The translations under genes were made by a program, and so were the position numbers. The notes beneath the pieces are model-generated. The model made no database searches and was not told the origin of the DNA. It saw only the letters and a list, made by a program, of their open reading frames with translations. Below are positions 43,220 through 51,849 of a DNA stretch of 64,000 bases, one piece after another (positions within the stretch are counted from its first letter, which is position 1; the number at the start of each line of letters is the position of its first letter). Origin of the DNA: Skermanella rosea (GTDB lineage: Bacteria > Pseudomonadota > Alphaproteobacteria > Azospirillales > Azospirillaceae); the NCBI RefSeq assembly GCF_016806835.2, contig NZ_CP086111.1:4457471-4521470 (forward strand), written 5' to 3'.

Positions 43220-43915
43220 TCAGTCGACGTTGCCGGCCGCCGGCCCCTCTTCGTTGCCGCCCTCCGGCGTCACGTCGAGCACGCGCGCCCGCATGGTGAT
43301 CGCAACGGGTCCCGGCTTGCAGTCCTTCATGCAGGGCTCGGTATCGGCGACATAGTGCTTTTCCCGCTCGCGGTCGTCGGGGACGAAGTTATCGACGTTC
43401 GGCATCCGGATGTCCGTGAAGTTCTCCCGGGAAAGCTCGAAGTCCTCGTCCGTCACGATGTCGTTCAGGTACAAGAGGTAGGCGGTCAGGGCATAGACGT
43501 CGTCGGGACCGAGCGACCGGGCGTTGCCGAACGGCATCGCGCGGTTGACGTAATCGTAGACCGTGGACAGGTAGGGCCAATAGGACCCGATGGTCTTTTC
43601 CGGCCGCTCCCGGTCCAGGGTCCCCTCGCCGCCGGCCAGCACCGGCCAGCGGCCGACGCCCTCGCCGAAATCGCCGTGGCAGGCGGCGCAGTTGTCGGTG
43701 AAAAGGACCTCGCCGTCGGCGACCGTGCCCCGTCCTTCCGGCAGCCCCTTGCCATCGGGCCGGATGTCATGGTCCCACGCCGCGATCTCGGCTTCGGTCG
43801 CGATGCGGCCCAGCTTGAGCGGGCCGGACGGGGAAGCCGCCTCGGCATGGACGGAGCCGGCCGACATGGCGAGCAGGCAGGCGGCCAGCAGCGATGCCTT
43901 AGGAAACTTCGACAT
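43220..43915 (-). CDS. soxD: Sulfur dehydrogenase cytochrome c subunit SoxD
   Basis: Periplasmic cytochrome c of 231 residues that forms Sox(CD)2 with SoxC. Signal peptide to VHAEA. One haem motif CAACH near residue 80, with a SoxD-like YDYVNRAMPFGNARSLGPDD segment. The 17-bp overlap with soxC implies coupled translation. It is of the shorter, monohaem type rather than the long diheme SoxD; the extra C-terminal part ends acidic. Present with SoxC it allows full oxidation of thiosulfate. Confidence 0.9.
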   Translation of the reverse strand: MSKFPKASLLAACLLAMSAGSVHAEAASPSGPLKLGRIATEAEIAAWDHDIRPDGKGLPEGRGTVADGEVLFTDNCAACHGDFGEGVGRWPVLAGGEGTLDRERPEKTIGSYWPYLSTVYDYVNRAMPFGNARSLGPDDVYALTAYLLYLNDIVTDEDFELSRENFTDIRMPNVDNFVPDDREREKHYVADTEPCMKDCKPGPVAITMRARVLDVTPEGGNEEGPAAGNVD

Positions 43916-45173
43916 TCTCGAGCGCTCCGTCGGGTTTCAGGTACCAGGTCTGGATGCCGTTGTTGTGGTAGATCGAGTTGGTGCCGCGCGCGGCGCGCAG
44001 ATCGTCCTTGGTCGGCTGGACGAAGCCTTTTTCGTCCATCGCGCGCGACTGGAGGAACAGCTCCGAGCCGTCCCAGTCGAACTCGTGATAGAACCGGTGC
44101 AGCGCCTTCGGCAGGCTGGGCCCGTCGATCCGGGCCGTGTGCCAGTTGCGCCCGCCGTCCAGGGAGACATCGACCCGGCGGATCGTGCCGTTGCCCGACC
44201 ACGCCAGGCCGGAGACCACGGTCCGCCCCCGCCCGTGGGCGATGGGCGCCTGCGGGCTCGGGCTGGTGATGACGGACTTGACCTCCATCTGCCAGGTGAA
44301 CTTCCGGGCTTTGCCGTTGGCCAGCAAGTCCGTGTATTTCGACGTTTCCTCGCGGTGCTCCCAGGGCGCGTCGCCGACTTCCAGGCGGCGCAGCCACTTG
44401 ACCCACATGTTTCCTTCCCAGCCGGGAACGACGAGGCGCACCGGGTAGCCCTGTTCCGGCCGCAGGGCCTCGCCGTTCATGCCCCAGGCGACGAGGCAGT
44501 CGTCCAGCGCCTTGTCCAGGGGGATCGAACGGGTCATGGCGGACGCGTCGGCCCCTTCGGCCAGCAGCCAGGTTCCCGACGTCTTCAATCCCGCCTCTTC
44601 GAGAAGGGTGCGCAGCCGGACGCCGGTATACATCACGCAATGGACCATGCCGTGGGTGAATTGGCAGCCGTTCAGCTGGGCGCCCCGCCATTCCATGCCC
44701 GAGTTGGCGGCGCATTCCAGGAAATAGACCCGGTTCTCGCGCGGAAACCGCTTCAGGTCGTCCAGGGTGAAGACCAGGGACCGCTCGACCAGGCCGTGGA
44801 CCATCAGCCGGTGGTCGGCCGGCGCGATCTCGGCGATGCCGCCATGGTGCCGCTCGAAGCAGAGGCCGTTGGGCGTGATGATGCCGTCCAGCCTGTGCAG
44901 CGGCGTGAAATTGACCGAGCTTTTGGAATCCGCGGTCAGCCAGGGAACGTCACGGCGCACGACGTCGGCTTCGAACCTGGACGGTACCCCGTAGGGACGG
45001 GCGTCCACCCCATCGCCCAGGTAGCGGTTCCAATCCTGCACCTCGGTGATCAGCGGGTCGCCGGCCGCCAGGGCGGGCCGCACGGCGAGCCCGGCGCCCA
45101 GCGCGGCGGCACCGCCGAGAAAGGCGCGGCGGGATGCCTGCGGTCGCGAGGGCTTGTTCATCTTCTCGGTCAT
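43899..45173 (-). CDS. soxC: Sulfane dehydrogenase molybdoprotein SoxC
   Basis: Molybdenum subunit of sulfur dehydrogenase, 424 residues. A Tat signal (SRRAFLGGAAALGAG) starts the protein. The sulfite-oxidase-type cofactor domain has the Mo-binding cysteine in LECAANSG and MVHCVMYTG, and the C-terminal dimerisation domain has VSGLAWSGNGTIRRVDVSLD. Start 45173 is chosen for GGAGA 7 bp upstream. The gene is separated from soxB by 190 bp that contain a REP-type repeat, so soxCD may be partly uncoupled from soxXYZAB. Confidence 0.95.
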   Translation of the reverse strand: MTEKMNKPSRPQASRRAFLGGAAALGAGLAVRPALAAGDPLITEVQDWNRYLGDGVDARPYGVPSRFEADVVRRDVPWLTADSKSSVNFTPLHRLDGIITPNGLCFERHHGGIAEIAPADHRLMVHGLVERSLVFTLDDLKRFPRENRVYFLECAANSGMEWRGAQLNGCQFTHGMVHCVMYTGVRLRTLLEEAGLKTSGTWLLAEGADASAMTRSIPLDKALDDCLVAWGMNGEALRPEQGYPVRLVVPGWEGNMWVKWLRRLEVGDAPWEHREETSKYTDLLANGKARKFTWQMEVKSVITSPSPQAPIAHGRGRTVVSGLAWSGNGTIRRVDVSLDGGRNWHTARIDGPSLPKALHRFYHEFDWDGSELFLQSRAMDEKGFVQPTKDDLRAARGTNSIYHNNGIQTWYLKPDGALENVEVS

Positions 45174-45236
45174 CGTCTTTCTCCAGTCGCCGGACGAAGG
45201 CCAGTGGTCACTAGTGTCTTTGCAGAGCGGAGTGCT

Positions 45237-45332
45237 GTAGGTCGTCCTTCGCCCGTCAGGGGGAACGCCGACACCCTGCATCAATGCTTCGGCCATGCCG
45301 TCGGCGTCGGCCTTCGGCCGAGCCCGACCTAC
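45237..45332. repeat. Nested palindromic intergenic repeat
   Basis: Outer inverted ends GTAGGTCG / CGACCTAC enclose an inner pair ACGCCGAC (45265-45272) / GTCGGCGT (45300-45307). Such GTAGGTCG-GGC-type repeats are dispersed in Azospirillum-like genomes. It splits soxB from soxC. Confidence 0.75.
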
Positions 45333-45364
45333 GGCTGATCGATCAAAACCACTATGCCGGGCGA

Positions 45365-47062
45365 CTAGACGCCCTTGAGCAGGACGGAGCGGTTTTCCTT
45401 CAGGCGGACGACCGGGTGCTTCGCCAGGTAGCTCTCCACCACGTCCCAGATCGCCGGCCCTTCGGTGTCCTCGTTGATCGACGCCCACCCGGCGACGGCA
45501 TAGTCCCTGCCGGCCTCGACGGGCTCATGGGTCGCCAGGATGGTCATGTCCGAGATGCGGGAGCCGATCGTCCGGGTCGGGTCGATGGCGAAGCCGAGCC
45601 CACCCACCCGCACCATGTCGCCGCCCTGCTGGTAATAGGGGTCGGTGTTGAAAAGATTGTCCGCGACATCCTCCAGGATGGTCTTCAGCGTCTGCCCGGT
45701 CATGGTGCCGCGGTAGGCCGCCGGATAGGTCATCGCGCAATTGTTGTGGAGGTCCTCCACGGTGATGGCGCTTCCGGCCGGCAGCGTGGTTCCCCACCGG
45801 AAACCGGGGGACAGGGCGATCTCGGCGTCGCGCTCTTCCAGCAGCGCCTCGCAGATCAGGTCGTCCCAGCTGCCGTTGAAGTTGCCGCGACGGTAGAGCA
45901 GCGTCTCGGTCCGCCCGATCTCGCGCTTCAGGTCGCTCTCGTAGGGTGCCCGCACCCTGTCGATCAGCGCCGCCATGTCCCGGTCGGCGGAGATCACGTC
46001 GGAGAACACCGGGATCAGCCGGTACCGGAAGTCCTTCAGCACGCCGTCGCGCACGTCGAGATCGAGCCGGCTGAGGAACTTCCCGTTCGAGCCCGAGGCG
46101 ATCAGCAGCGTCCGCCCGACCCTGAACGGTTCAGGAAGCGCGTCGTGGGTATGGCCGGTCAGGACGATGTCGATGCCCTGGACGCGGCTCGCCAGCTTGC
46201 GATCCACGTCGAAGCCGTTGTGCGACAGCAGGATAACCAAGTCCGCCCCGTCGGCGCGCACCGCCTCGACCGTCCTGGCGACCTGCTCCTCCCGGATGCC
46301 GAACGACCATCCCGGGATCATCCAGCGCGGGTTGGCGATCGGGGTATAGGGAAAGGCTTGGCCGATGACCGCGACCTTGACTCCGCCCCGTTCCACCATG
46401 TGGTGGGCCTCGAAGGCCGGTTCGTCCCACTCGGCATCGAAGATGTTGCAGCCCAGGAAGGGGAAGGACAGGCTCTCCACCACTTCCTTCACCCGGTCGG
46501 TGCCGTAAGTGAATTCCCAATGCCCGGTCATGGCGTCGGGCCGCAGAAGGTCCATCGCCTCGATCATGTCGGCCCCGGCGGTCTTGTTCGCCGTATAGCT
46601 ACCCTGCCACGTGTCGCCGCCGTCGAGCAGGATGACGTTCTCCTCCCCCCGCTCGGCGCGTGCCCGCCCGACGATGGTGGCGATGCGGTCGAGCCCGCCC
46701 ATCCTGCCGTAGGTCCCGGCCAGGGCGGCGAAGTCCTCGGAGGTCAGCGCATAGGCGTCGGGCGAGCCCGGCTTGATCCCGTAGAGCTTGAGGAAATCCG
46801 CCCCGGTCACGTGCGGCGGCAGGCCGGCGACCTCGCCCACCCCCAGGTTGATCGAGGGTTCGCGGAAATAGAGCGGCTTCAACTGAGCATGGATGTCGGT
46901 GATGTGCAGGACGGTGAGGTTTCCGAAATCCCCGGCGCCCAGCAGGTCGTCCTCGGTCAGGCGCTGCTGGGCCGCGGCGCGCGACCAGCGGCCAGCCATG
47001 CCCAGGCCCATCGCCGCGGAGAGGGCCGTGGTCGCCGACAGGAATTCACGTCTGGAAAACAT
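45365..47062 (-). CDS. soxB: Thiosulfohydrolase SoxB
   Basis: Dimanganese 5'-nucleotidase-fold enzyme that removes sulfate from SoxY-bound S-sulfonate. 565 residues, Tat signal SRREFLSATTAL. Metal-site motifs: ITDIHAQLKPLYFREP (about 55-70), GGDTWQG (about 150), TGHWEF (SoxB signature), SHNGFDVD and TGHTHDALP. GGGAG precedes the ATG. It lies 81 bp after soxA on the same strand. All catalytic motifs are intact. Confidence 0.97.
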   Translation of the reverse strand: MFSRREFLSATTALSAAMGLGMAGRWSRAAAQQRLTEDDLLGAGDFGNLTVLHITDIHAQLKPLYFREPSINLGVGEVAGLPPHVTGADFLKLYGIKPGSPDAYALTSEDFAALAGTYGRMGGLDRIATIVGRARAERGEENVILLDGGDTWQGSYTANKTAGADMIEAMDLLRPDAMTGHWEFTYGTDRVKEVVESLSFPFLGCNIFDAEWDEPAFEAHHMVERGGVKVAVIGQAFPYTPIANPRWMIPGWSFGIREEQVARTVEAVRADGADLVILLSHNGFDVDRKLASRVQGIDIVLTGHTHDALPEPFRVGRTLLIASGSNGKFLSRLDLDVRDGVLKDFRYRLIPVFSDVISADRDMAALIDRVRAPYESDLKREIGRTETLLYRRGNFNGSWDDLICEALLEERDAEIALSPGFRWGTTLPAGSAITVEDLHNNCAMTYPAAYRGTMTGQTLKTILEDVADNLFNTDPYYQQGGDMVRVGGLGFAIDPTRTIGSRISDMTILATHEPVEAGRDYAVAGWASINEDTEGPAIWDVVESYLAKHPVVRLKENRSVLLKGV

Positions 47063-47143
47063 GCACGATCTCCCTTGCCGACGGCATCGCGCCGCCGCAT
47101 CGATGTTCGGCGAAGTCTAGGGTCGGTCGGCGGTCGGCCGGAG

Positions 47144-48010
47144 CTATTGCCGGACGGCCGGCGTCTCGACCGACAGGCCCGTGCCGCGCCAGGCGGTATA
47201 GACCTCGAGCGCCATCAGTTCGTCGGAGAAGGCCTCCGGCTGCTCCGCCCGGGTGTCCCTGATGCAGCCGCGGAAACGGTTGTGCAGCGAGACCATGCCG
47301 GCGGTGTTGAACCGGTAGGTCGGGAAACCGTTGGTCTGCCCCTGGCTCAGATGGTCGGCACGGATGTATTTGCCGGAATTCTGCTCGTGGCAGGAGGCGC
47401 AGGAAAAGTTGAGCTGGCCGGTGCGCTGATAGTACCGGTCCCTACCCTTCTCCCACCAGGACATCATCCCGCCCTGCGCCAGGTCGATCTCGACCGGTTG
47501 CCCCAGCGACTGGTGCCTGATGAAGGTCGTCAGGTCCCTTTGCCGCTGGTCGTCGTAGGGGTAGGGTTCGGCCTGCATGTTCCGGGACCGGCAGGCGTTG
47601 ATCTGGAGTTCCAGGTTGAAGGGCTTGCCGGCCTCCGCGTTCCATTTCGGATAGTTGGCGCCGACGCCCTTCATGGATTCCGCGGCATCGCCATGGCAGG
47701 AGGAGCAGGACTTGCCCGCGGTGCCCTCGGCGGTCTCCCAGAGATCGGCTCCCCGCTCGACGCTGAGCATTCCGGGGTTCTCGAAGCTATCCTCCTGCAA
47801 GGCCCGGGTTTCCGCCTCGCGGTACAGCCAGCCCGACTTGACCTCGGGAAACGGATGCCCGGGCGGCTGCGACGGAGCCTTGGCGACGGTGGCGACCGTC
47901 ACGCCGTCGATCTCGAGCTCGTCCTCGACCGGATCGGCGACCCCGTGGGATACGGTCGAGACAACCAGCAGCGAGGCCGCCCCCGCCAACAGGACAGACA
48001 GTTTCTTCAC
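47144..48010 (-). CDS. soxA: Sulfur-oxidising cytochrome c SoxA (diheme)
   Basis: SoxA, 288 residues; with SoxX it links thiosulfate to SoxYZ. Signal peptide to about 25. Two haem motifs, CSSCH and CASCH, show the diheme form. INACRSRNM supplies the cysteine ligand region of haem 1, and RGCIRDTR the catalytic cysteine. GTG 48010 is the start: GGAGG lies 5 bp upstream; the longer frame has none. soxZ starts 37 bp upstream. Confidence 0.95.
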   Translation of the reverse strand: MKKLSVLLAGAASLLVVSTVSHGVADPVEDELEIDGVTVATVAKAPSQPPGHPFPEVKSGWLYREAETRALQEDSFENPGMLSVERGADLWETAEGTAGKSCSSCHGDAAESMKGVGANYPKWNAEAGKPFNLELQINACRSRNMQAEPYPYDDQRQRDLTTFIRHQSLGQPVEIDLAQGGMMSWWEKGRDRYYQRTGQLNFSCASCHEQNSGKYIRADHLSQGQTNGFPTYRFNTAGMVSLHNRFRGCIRDTRAEQPEAFSDELMALEVYTAWRGTGLSVETPAVRQ

Positions 48011-48047
48011 GCGCGCCTCCCATCCCGGCGGACCGGTGGTTTTTTCC

Positions 48048-48374
48048 TTATTGGACCTTGATCTGCTGCTCGTCGGTGTAGACCGAACCGTCGTCATCGA
48101 CCCAGGTGAACTTGAAGGTGCCGCTCTCCGGAACCTTGGCGGTGAACTCCAGGTACGGATTGGCCGAGACCGCCGGGTCGAGGTCGCAGCCGAACACCGT
48201 CCTGCCGTTGAACTCGCAGGTGAACTTATTGATGATCTGGCGCGGGATCGTCTTGCCGCTGCTGTCCTTGCGCTGACCGGATTCCATCTCGTGGCTGATC
48301 AGGGTCTTGATCGTCACGACTTCGCCTTTGGAGGCGGTCTTCGGCAGCTTCACGCGGGGTTTGGGCGTCGCCAT
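48048..48374 (-). CDS. soxZ: Thiosulfate-carrier subunit SoxZ
   Basis: SoxZ, 108 residues, the scaffold of the SoxYZ carrier. Family patterns: RVKLPKTASKGEVVTIKTLI and FTWVDDDGSVYTDEQ at the C terminus. It has no signal peptide and is exported as a pair with SoxY. AGAGGAG precedes the ATG; 22 bp separate it from soxY. Confidence 0.95.
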   Translation of the reverse strand: MATPKPRVKLPKTASKGEVVTIKTLISHEMESGQRKDSSGKTIPRQIINKFTCEFNGRTVFGCDLDPAVSANPYLEFTAKVPESGTFKFTWVDDDGSVYTDEQQIKVQ

Positions 48375-48395
48375 GGGTTGCTCCTCTTCGTTAGG

Positions 48396-48851
48396 TCAGC
48401 CGCCGCAGCCGCCGATGGTCACCTTGACTTCCTTGCGGTCGGAATAGACGGACCCGTCCTTCATCTTCGCGACGGCGACGACGTTCTGCGTCTGCGCCAG
48501 CCGGATCCGCGTGGTCGCCGTCGCATCGCCGCTCATCGGCGTGAAGTGGAAGGTGGCGACGCCCGGGTTCGGGTTGCCCTCCGCCAGGATGATCACGGAT
48601 TCGACATGATCGTCGTCCGTCATCGGGCTTTCGACCTGCACCGTGATCGGGACGGTATTGCCGTTCTCGGCGATCTCGGGCGCGGTCAGCACGATCCGGC
48701 CGGCCTGCGGCTCCTTTCCGCCGGTGAAGGAGGACAGCATCTTCCGCGTCTCGTCGACGCTGGCGAATGCCGGGACCGATCGCAATCCGCCGAGGGCCAC
48801 GACGGCCGTTCCGGTCGATAGCGCGAAGAACCTGCGTCGGGTGAGCCTCAT
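48396..48851 (-). CDS. soxY: Thiosulfate-carrier subunit SoxY
   Basis: SoxY, 151 residues, with Tat signal LTRRRFFALSTG and the swinging-arm C terminus GGCGG whose cysteine (C149) carries the sulfur intermediates. An Ig-like fold precedes it (VESVIILAEGNPNPGVATFH). GGAGG lies 8 bp before the ATG at 48851; the longer frame adds 9 residues. The carrier motif is complete. Confidence 0.96.
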   Translation of the reverse strand: MRLTRRRFFALSTGTAVVALGGLRSVPAFASVDETRKMLSSFTGGKEPQAGRIVLTAPEIAENGNTVPITVQVESPMTDDDHVESVIILAEGNPNPGVATFHFTPMSGDATATTRIRLAQTQNVVAVAKMKDGSVYSDRKEVKVTIGGCGG

Positions 48852-48893
48852 GCCGTCACCTCCTTGCTTTCTGAACATGTCAGGGCTTTCTGG

Positions 48894-49376
48894 TCATTTC
48901 AGGGTTCCGAGGAAGGCGACCACGTCCTCGACCTGCTCGGCGGTCAGGATGGTCTTGCCTTTGAAGGCCTTGGCGACGCCGGTACCGACATCGAGGGTGT
49001 AGAAGCCCGGCATGACCGTGTCGGGTCCGAACACCTGCTTGGCGTTCACGACGATCGCCCGCAACTGGGCGGCCGACCAGCGGCCGGCGGCGCCGTCCAG
49101 CGACGGGCCAACGTCGCCATGGAAAAGCTCGTCGGAGAGGGTCGAGACGGCGTGGCAGGCGAGGCAGTTGCCCAAGCCGCGGTTGACGAAGGCCTTCTTC
49201 CCGGCCTCGGCGTTCCCGACATGGTCGGATACCCGTCCGGCAACGGCCGCGTCGTCGAACCGGACGTCCCCGGGAGCGATATCAGCAGCCATGGCGGCAG
49301 CCGCGGCGGATAAGGAAATCAGGGACGTCAGGCACAGTGCCGCGTGGAACGGGAACCACTTCACGGGCCACCTCAT
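48894..49376 (-). CDS. soxX: Sulfur-oxidising cytochrome c SoxX
   Basis: SoxX, 160 residues, partner of SoxA. Signal peptide to about residue 31. One haem motif CLACH near 75 with GNCLACHAVST, and the Met ligand segment PDTVMPGFYTLD. ATG 49376 with GGGGGAG upstream. A box ATTG-N8-GAAT lies 92 bp upstream. First gene of soxXYZAB. Confidence 0.95.
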   Translation of the reverse strand: MRWPVKWFPFHAALCLTSLISLSAAAAAMAADIAPGDVRFDDAAVAGRVSDHVGNAEAGKKAFVNRGLGNCLACHAVSTLSDELFHGDVGPSLDGAAGRWSAAQLRAIVVNAKQVFGPDTVMPGFYTLDVGTGVAKAFKGKTILTAEQVEDVVAFLGTLK

Positions 49377-49467
49377 GGGTTCATCTCCCCCGGAACGCCG
49401 CCCTGTCCGGGCGATCTCTCTTGATTGTTCGAGCGTACCGCTGTTCGCAGCGTCAATCAATGCAAAA

Positions 49468-49483
49468 ATTGCTATGTTTGAAT
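49468..49483. promoter_or_regulatory. Candidate SoxR operator in the soxW-soxX gap
   Basis: ATTG-CTATGTTT-GAAT, one base from the ATTC-N8-GAAT pattern known for SqrR-type regulators, in an AT-rich patch. In other sox clusters SoxR binds between soxW and soxX, the same place. It is 92 bp before soxX. Confidence 0.5.
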
Positions 49484-49509
49484 ATGTCGTCCGGAGCGCT
49501 CCGGCGGCG

Positions 49510-49611
49510 TCATTCGCCGGGCGCCATCCCCCGGGCCTGGAGCTCCTCCAGCTTCCTGGCATGGTACTTCTGGAAGTGCTCGTCGGTCGCGTAGCCCTTC
49601 TCGCGCACCCA
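49510..49611 (-). pseudogene. Cut-off C-terminal part of SoxW
   Basis: In frame after the amber codon at 49612-49614, 33 more codons (starting WVREKGYATDEHFQKYHARK) run to a TGA at 49510-49512. The stretch matches the usual C-terminal tail of SoxW-type thioredoxins, so the present stop appears to interrupt the original gene. Confidence 0.7.
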
Positions 49612-50106
49612 CTAGAACATGTGCAGGAAGGTCTGCTTGCCGAAGGCCCCCGGCATCGTGGCGACCGCCGCCTGCGCCACCGTCCCCTTGCCGGACGCGT
49701 CTTCCGGGGCCGTGTCGGGCAGGAAGATCAGCGTCGGCGTGAACACCACGTTCCAGCGGCGGGCGGCCGTCTTCTCGGTCAGCACCTCGCCGTCGAGGTC
49801 GGTCACCTCCTCGCTCCCGAAGAGATTGTACTGGACGACCTTGAAGTTGGACCGGATGAAGTCCCGGACCTGCGGATCGCCGAGGATCTGCTCGTGCATC
49901 CTGGCGCAGTAGACGCAGCCGCGCTGCTCGAACACCAGGACCAGCCCCTTCCCCTCGGACCGGGCCGCCTCCATGTCCTCCCCGACGTCGCGGAAGGTCA
50001 GGGAGAACCAGTCCTGTTTGTGCAATCCGTCGTCCCCGATCTCCGCCGCGTTCACGAGGGTGGCGCCCGAGAGCAGGACGGCCGCAGCCAGCAATGCCTT
50101 CGCCAT
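49612..50106 (-). CDS. soxW: Periplasmic thioredoxin SoxW, shortened by an in-frame TAG
   Basis: Thioredoxin-fold protein of 164 residues with a signal peptide (to VNAAE) and active site CVYC (FEQRGCVYCARMHEQ). It reduces or protects SoxY through electrons from SoxV. Relatives continue about 33 residues beyond the TAG at 49612-49614; the remaining fold, including the cis-Pro strand TPTLIFLPD, is complete. So it may still work. A G to T change (GAG to TAG) would explain the stop. It follows soxV by 26 bp. Confidence 0.85.
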   Translation of the reverse strand: MAKALLAAAVLLSGATLVNAAEIGDDGLHKQDWFSLTFRDVGEDMEAARSEGKGLVLVFEQRGCVYCARMHEQILGDPQVRDFIRSNFKVVQYNLFGSEEVTDLDGEVLTEKTAARRWNVVFTPTLIFLPDTAPEDASGKGTVAQAAVATMPGAFGKQTFLHMF

Positions 50107-50132
50107 GGTCGACTCCGTGGATCAAGGATTTC

Positions 50133-50867
50133 CTAACCGATCGATGCGAATCCCGGGAACGTCTCCAGCAGCCAATAGGAGATCGCCGCCATCTGCCCGG
50201 TGATGAACAGGATGCCGGTGAGCACGAGGAAGCCGCCCATCGCCATCTCGACCTTGTGCATGTGCCGGCGGAAACGCGCGGCGAAGCCCAGGAAACGCGT
50301 GGCGAAGGCGGCGGCCAGGACGAACGGCACGCCGATCCCCATCGCATAGACCGCCAGCAGTCCGGCACCGCGCACCGCGTCGCCCTGGGATCCCGCCACG
50401 AACAGGATCGCCGCCAGGACCGGGCCGACGCACGGGGTCCAGCCGAAGGCGAAGGCCAGGCCCAGGACATAGGCGCCGCCCAGGCCGGCCGGCTTCCGTT
50501 CCACCGTGATCCGGGCGTCGCGGTAGAGCAGCGCCAGCCGGAATACCCCGAGGAAATGGAAGCCCATGAGAATGATGATGATGCCGGCGACGATCGACAG
50601 CACGTCGAACCACTGCGCGATCATCTTTCCGACCACGCTCGCCGTAGCGCCGAGGGCCACGAACACGGTGGTGAAACCGGCGACGAAGGCCAGCGACGAC
50701 AGGACGATGCGCCGGGCTTCGCCGGGTTCTCCCCCGCCCGACTGGACCTGATCGAAGCTGAGGCCGGCCAGATATGCCAGATAAGGCGGGACGATCGGCA
50801 GGACGCAGGGCGACACGAACGACAGAACGCCGGCCAGCAATGCGGCACCGAAACCGACATCGAGCAT
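50133..50867 (-). CDS. soxV: CcdA/DsbD-type thiol-disulfide transporter SoxV
   Basis: Membrane electron carrier of 244 residues with six helices. Paired cysteines lie in FVSPCVLPI (helix 1) and GWTPCVGPV (helix 4), as in CcdA. It moves reductant from cytoplasmic thioredoxin to periplasmic SoxW. First gene of the leftward run soxV-soxW-soxX. Divergent from soxS with 85 bp between. Confidence 0.93.
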   Translation of the reverse strand: MLDVGFGAALLAGVLSFVSPCVLPIVPPYLAYLAGLSFDQVQSGGGEPGEARRIVLSSLAFVAGFTTVFVALGATASVVGKMIAQWFDVLSIVAGIIIILMGFHFLGVFRLALLYRDARITVERKPAGLGGAYVLGLAFAFGWTPCVGPVLAAILFVAGSQGDAVRGAGLLAVYAMGIGVPFVLAAAFATRFLGFAARFRRHMHKVEMAMGGFLVLTGILFITGQMAAISYWLLETFPGFASIG

Positions 50868-50952
50868 TTGAACGTTCCCCAGGGCGGTCTTATTATCGAC
50901 TCCGGAGCGTGACCGCGCTTCACGCCTTCAGGAAACCGGACTAAGCTGAAGT

Positions 50953-51357
50953 ATGCGGAAATCTAGATATATTGCAAATCGAATTTATGGGCTGGCGTTG
51001 CTGGCGGCCGTATCGGCCGGGGCCGCCGAGCTGCGGGCGGCCGAACTGGTCATGATGGAGCAGCCGGGCTGCGTCTGGTGCAAGCGCTTCAACGAGGAGG
51101 TGGCACCGCAGTACGGCCGGACATCGGAGGGGCGGCTGGCACCGCTGCGCCGCGTGGACATCACGAAGCCCTGGCCCGAGGATCTGGCGGAGGTCGCCCC
51201 CGAGCGGCTGACGCCGACCTTCGTGCTCGTCCACGACGGGCGGGAGCTCGACCGGCTGCGCGGCTATCCGGGAGACGAATTCTTCTGGGAACTCCTCGGC
51301 CGGATGTTGGAGAAGGTACCGGGGCACGTCGATACTTCATCGACCCCCGAACGGTAG
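50953..51357 (+). CDS. soxS: Periplasmic thioredoxin-like SoxS
   Basis: Small exported thioredoxin of 134 residues: signal peptide to about 26 and active site CVWC (C40, C43) in QPGCVWCKRFNEEV. SoxS reactivates SoxY and is needed for full sox expression in Paracoccus. Just upstream of soxR with a 17-bp gap. The start codon has no ribosome site, and an AT-rich box (50969-50984) covers its first codons, as in bigR. Confidence 0.9.
   Translation: MRKSRYIANRIYGLALLAAVSAGAAELRAAELVMMEQPGCVWCKRFNEEVAPQYGRTSEGRLAPLRRVDITKPWPEDLAEVAPERLTPTFVLVHDGRELDRLRGYPGDEFFWELLGRMLEKVPGHVDTSSTPER
50969..50984. promoter_or_regulatory. Candidate SoxR operator at the soxS start
   Basis: ATAT-TGCAAATC-GAAT resembles the N8-spaced boxes at 49468 and 53928, in an AT-rich island. 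It lies at the soxS-soxV divergence, the second place where SoxR binds in other sox clusters. Weaker than the other two. Confidence 0.4.
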
Positions 51358-51374
51358 ACGGAGTGGCTTCGCGA

Positions 51375-51749
51375 ATGGAACGACCCGCTGCACCCGCTTT
51401 TCCGCGGATCGACAAGGCCACCTCCAGGAAGGACATCGAGGTCTATTTGGAACAGGCGAGGAAAGCGAGCGAGCTTCTCAAGGCGCTGGCGCATGAAACC
51501 CGCCTGCTGATCCTCTGCCTGCTCGTCGAGGGCGAACGCTCGGTTTCCGACCTGGAGGAGATCCTGTCGATGCCGCAGGCCGCGGTGTCGCAGCAGCTTG
51601 CCCGCCTCCGCTACGACCGTCTGGTCAATACCCGGCGCGACGGCCGGATGATCTATTACAGCCTCGCCAACGAGGAGGTGACCGCCGTCATCGGCATGCT
51701 GCACGAGCTGTTCTGCGCGCCCGGGCGCGACGGGCAGGACCGTTCCTGA
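51375..51749 (+). CDS. soxR: ArsR-family regulator SoxR with SqrR-type cysteine pair
   Basis: Repressor of 124 residues. The helix-turn-helix has LEEILSMPQAAVSQQLARLR. C48 (LILCLLVEG) and C114 (LFCAPGR) are 66 residues apart, the spacing of SqrR and of the BigR-type protein at 36346. SoxR represses sox genes until sulfur is present. ATG 51375 is chosen; GTG 51363 is in frame. It lies between soxS and a YeeE/SoxT transporter. Confidence 0.9.
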   Translation: MERPAAPAFPRIDKATSRKDIEVYLEQARKASELLKALAHETRLLILCLLVEGERSVSDLEEILSMPQAAVSQQLARLRYDRLVNTRRDGRMIYYSLANEEVTAVIGMLHELFCAPGRDGQDRS

Positions 51750-51849
51750 AGAGCGGTCGCCATGCGCGGGCTTGAACCCGGCCGAAGTCGCCCTTAACGT
51801 TCACCCTGCGAACGATAAGCCCTTCGAAGGGCACGGGGGAGGATGCAGC

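Noticed and set aside
45284-48061. 925-codon plus-strand frame over soxA and soxB
   Set aside because: Antisense to sox genes with intact active-site motifs.
49612-49614. TAG in soxW as a recoded amino acid
   Set aside because: No sign of pyrrolysine genes and the site is a conserved-looking Glu position; a plain mutation is simpler.
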